Below are positions 5,709-7,565 of a DNA stretch of 7,565 nt, piece by piece; positions within the stretch are counted from its first letter, which is position 1; every line of letters starts with the position of its first letter. The stretch spans positions 1 to 7,565 of the forward strand of contig JAGWYC010000093.1 in the NCBI GenBank assembly GCA_018969565.1. The letters are read 5' to 3'. Position numbers and translations under genes: made by a program. The stretch is from Bacteroidota bacterium. Its GTDB lineage: Bacteria; Bacteroidota; Bacteroidia; NS11-12g; UBA955. Below the pieces are notes generated by a model. The model was not told where the DNA came from. It was given only the letters and a program-made list of their open reading frames with translations, and did no database searches.

Positions 5709-5842
5709 TGGCGATGAAAAAAGAACAAATAAATATTAAAAGCACCTACTTCAGTTGACATGTTTCATTGCTCTTTTCTGAGCAAATTGAAAACTGGTCA
5801 ATGTTCACCATAAGTGCATCAAATATTGAATGCATCATATAC

Positions 5843-5850
5843 TAATATTG
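5843..5850 (+). promoter_or_regulatory. Possible -7 promoter element for the DUF5723-like gene
   Basis: TAATATTG differs by one base from TAnnTTTG and lies 46 bases before the ATG at 5897. A TTG at 5826-5828 is 14 bases upstream, closer than the usual -33 spacing. Unlike the lipoprotein and E1 genes, this gene would have a leader of about 40 bases. The leader is C- and A-rich (CCACCACAACTTTTCCCCC) and has no Shine-Dalgarno. Confidence 0.3.
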
Positions 5851-5896
5851 CCACCACAACTTTTCCCCCATTCCCTGCGTTAGCACCATAAACACC

Positions 5897-7375
5897 ATGT
5901 ACAGGCGAATTCTATTCTTGTTGCTGTTTGGCGCGGTTTCGGCCGGGGCGCAGCACTTTACGCCGGTTTCGGTGGGTAAATACTCGGGTATTCTGGGTGC
6001 GGGTGTGAATCCTGCGCTGACTGCTTCTTCGCCTTATATCTGGCACCTGAACGTGGTAGGCGTGTGGGGCAATGTACACAATGACTACCTGAAGCTGCGT
6101 ATGCCTTACCCGGTATATCGCTTCATCGGTGACCGTGTTCCCGCAGCTTACCGCGACGAAAAGGGGAATCCGGTATGGTCGAATGCCTGGCTGAAGGAAC
6201 GACTGAACGGGAATCCTAAGAACATTGGTGCATCCGCCATCGTCAAGGGCCCTTCGCTGCTGGTGAAGCTGAACAAGCAATGGCAGGTGGGCATCACCTC
6301 AAGCGCTACGGCCCTGGCGCGTGTGAATGGGGTGTATGAGCCGCTGGCCTATGCCTTCCGTCGCGAGCTCGATACCGCCCGCGGCGCTTATGATCTGTTC
6401 GACCTGCACCGCCGCAGCAATACCGAAACAATTGACCCGCTGAGCATCCATGCCATGGGTTTCGCCGATGTTGGATTGCATGCCTCACACCGCATCAAAC
6501 TGCAATGGAACCGCTACCTGGATGTGGGACTTACCGCGAAGAAGGTATGGGGCCTCGGCGGTATCAGCCTGCACTCCGACGCCTTGCAAATCACCAAGGT
6601 GAATGATGACTCTGTGAAGCTCAACGGTACGGACATCCGCTACCGTGAGTTTAGCGGCAACGGTGCCGGCGAAGGACTGGATCTGGGTGTGGTTTATACT
6701 TTTTCTAAGCCTGAATTTCGTCAGCCGGGCGGCTACAGGTACCACCACCCCGATTACATGCTGAAGCTGGGCATGGCGTTGATGGATGTGGGTCGCATCC
6801 GCTACCGCAATGTGGCTACCACGAACTGGTTCAATACAAACAGCATCGGTTGGAACCTGAAGGCGGCGGAGAACCGCTACAAGAACATGAAGCCGGGCAT
6901 AGACCTGGCCGAGCAGGTGCTCCAGGATCTTCCGGGGCTGACCATGGGCCGCAGCAACGAAGCCGTAGGATTGCCCACGCGCTTGCTGCTGCACGCCGAT
7001 TACCAGTACAACCGCGATTTCTTCGTACAGGCACAGGTGATGCAGAGCCTCCGCGGACGGCACTCCACGAACATGCGCCACCCTTCATACCTTATGCTGG
7101 CGCCGCGCTATACCCGCAGCCTGTTTGAGGTGACAACGCCGCTGTTTCTGGAATACGACTACAAGATGTTCCGCGCCGGACTGGGCCTGCGTGTGGGACC
7201 GCTGTACCTGGGCACAAACAGCCTGTTTTCCATGCTGAGTGGCAAGCGCATGCGCGACGCGGATTTCTATATTGGCATCGCCTTCGGCAATCTGCCCGGC
7301 AGCCGCATCAGCCGCGCCCAGAAAGAAGCCGAAGATAAAACCATCCGCACGAAGAAAGAGTGTGGGAGTATGTGA
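5897..7375 (+). CDS. DUF5723-like outer-membrane beta-barrel protein
   Basis: The 492-residue product opens with a Sec signal peptide (RR at 3-4, hydrophobic 5-16, likely cleavage after A18 in AGA-QH). The first mature segment, around GAGVNPALTASSPYIWHLNVVGVWGNVHNDYL at residues 34-65 (given here only as landmarks: VNPALTASS, then W49, then N62-Y64), is typical of Bacteroidota DUF5723 proteins. The rest alternates short amphipathic strands with aromatic girdle residues and G-rich turns, for example DVGLTAKKVWGLGG at 209-222, LDLGVVYTF at 261-269, YMLKLGMALMDVGRIRY at 287-303 and FRAGLGLRVGPLYLG at 425-439. This fits an outer-membrane barrel of the PorP/SprF-like fold class. No OmpA domain follows, although some relatives carry one. 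The last 20 or so residues are charged and non-barrel. Function is unknown. It stands alone, with repeat-rich spacer upstream. Confidence 0.75.
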   Translation: MYRRILFLLLFGAVSAGAQHFTPVSVGKYSGILGAGVNPALTASSPYIWHLNVVGVWGNVHNDYLKLRMPYPVYRFIGDRVPAAYRDEKGNPVWSNAWLKERLNGNPKNIGASAIVKGPSLLVKLNKQWQVGITSSATALARVNGVYEPLAYAFRRELDTARGAYDLFDLHRRSNTETIDPLSIHAMGFADVGLHASHRIKLQWNRYLDVGLTAKKVWGLGGISLHSDALQITKVNDDSVKLNGTDIRYREFSGNGAGEGLDLGVVYTFSKPEFRQPGGYRYHHPDYMLKLGMALMDVGRIRYRNVATTNWFNTNSIGWNLKAAENRYKNMKPGIDLAEQVLQDLPGLTMGRSNEAVGLPTRLLLHADYQYNRDFFVQAQVMQSLRGRHSTNMRHPSYLMLAPRYTRSLFEVTTPLFLEYDYKMFRAGLGLRVGPLYLGTNSLFSMLSGKRMRDADFYIGIAFGNLPGSRISRAQKEAEDKTIRTKKECGSM

Positions 7376-7380
7376 GGAGG
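7375..7380 (+). promoter_or_regulatory. Perfect Shine-Dalgarno AGGAGG before a micro-ORF
   Basis: AGGAGG begins on the last base of the DUF5723-like gene's stop codon and lies eight bases before an ATG at 7389. Strong Shine-Dalgarno sequences are uncommon in Bacteroidota and none is seen before the other genes here. It may still be coincidental. Confidence 0.3.
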
Positions 7381-7388
7381 TACACGCT

Positions 7389-7436
7389 ATGGCCATTTTC
7401 CGGCTTGTTATCAACCCGTTAGAATTACTCTGTTAA
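7389..7436 (+). CDS. Possible 15-residue micro-ORF
   Basis: ATG at 7389 opens a frame encoding MAIFRLVINPLELLC and stops at TAA 7434-7436. It follows a perfect AGGAGG with an eight-base gap and starts 13 bases after the DUF5723-like stop, so it could be translated from the same mRNA. The peptide is hydrophobic with one arginine and a terminal cysteine. There is no homology evidence, and an ORF this short arises easily by chance. Confidence 0.15.
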   Translation: MAIFRLVINPLELLC

Positions 7437-7545
7437 ATGACTTCTTTGATGTGTTAAGTAGTTCCTGTCCTGTCGTGCAAATAAAACGGTATCAGTCATT
7501 AGAAACCTGTTCCGGCCCAAAACCCCTGTTAAATAGAATGTAAAC

Positions 7546-7553
7546 TACATTTG
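7546..7553 (+). promoter_or_regulatory. Bacteroidota -7 promoter element for a gene beyond the right edge
   Basis: TACATTTG matches TAnnTTTG exactly. Twelve bases follow before the window ends and contain no ATG, so the driven gene would start outside the window. Nothing else is supported in 7437-7545: I saw no clear terminator after the DUF5723-like gene and no second open frame. Confidence 0.5.
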
Positions 7554-7565
7554 CATCTCGCACCC

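Larger units (their letters stand above)
5315..5842. other. Non-coding AT-rich spacer with several inverted repeats
   Basis: No gene is supported. A short plus-strand open frame (5531-5758) overlaps the inverted repeats and resembles no family I know. AATTTCGT occurs three times (5420, 5452 and 5562). Base composition is visibly richer in A and T than the flanking genes. Named hairpins are listed separately. The stretch may be a dispersed intergenic repeat or a decayed element. Confidence 0.6.

Noticed and set aside
5531..5758. 75-codon open frame on the plus strand in the right spacer
   Set aside because: It spans the interleaved inverted repeats and both stem-loops, starts at GTG (or ATG 5555) without promoter support, and matches no family I recognise. 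It is more likely chance in a repeat region.

Overview
The window looks like the chromosome of a member of the Bacteroidota, probably near Chitinophagaceae or Sphingobacteriales; the family placement is inference. Supporting signs are exact matches to the Bacteroidota -7 promoter consensus TAnnTTTG just before starts, a near absence of Shine-Dalgarno sequences, a fused E1 alpha/beta 2-oxoacid dehydrogenase, a DUF5723-type outer-membrane protein, and a beta-helix lipoprotein ending in the PDIGAFE motif.

Layout. Positions 1-50 hold the first 17 codons of uvrB on the minus strand, cut by the left edge. Positions 51-500 are a divergent, repeat-rich spacer. It holds degenerate heptamers (ACTTACC and relatives) in three places, a 41-bp unit present twice with one mismatch, and two short GC-rich hairpins. 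Three plus-strand genes follow: a beta-helix lipoprotein (501-1889), a DUF3887 plus alpha/beta-hydrolase protein (1886-3253, start and stop sharing ATGA), and the fused E1 (3304-5277), which has its own promoter in the 50-base gap. Positions 5278-5896 form a second non-coding spacer. It opens with the same heptamer family in the opposite orientation and contains several inverted repeats. A DUF5723-like protein (5897-7375) comes next. The last 190 bases hold a possible 15-codon micro-ORF with an unusual perfect Shine-Dalgarno, and a promoter at the right edge for a gene outside the window.

How the genes relate. The lipoprotein and hydrolase are very probably one transcriptional and translational unit, both exported across the inner membrane. 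E1 is a cytoplasmic enzyme of central or branched-chain 2-oxoacid metabolism with no E2 or E3 gene beside it. I see no functional link between it and its neighbours. The protein-coding content is ordinary. The less explained material is non-coding: heptamer repeats that bracket the three-gene block in inverted orientation, and the structured AT-rich spacer before the DUF5723 gene. I found no evidence for a defence, CRISPR or mobile-element system.
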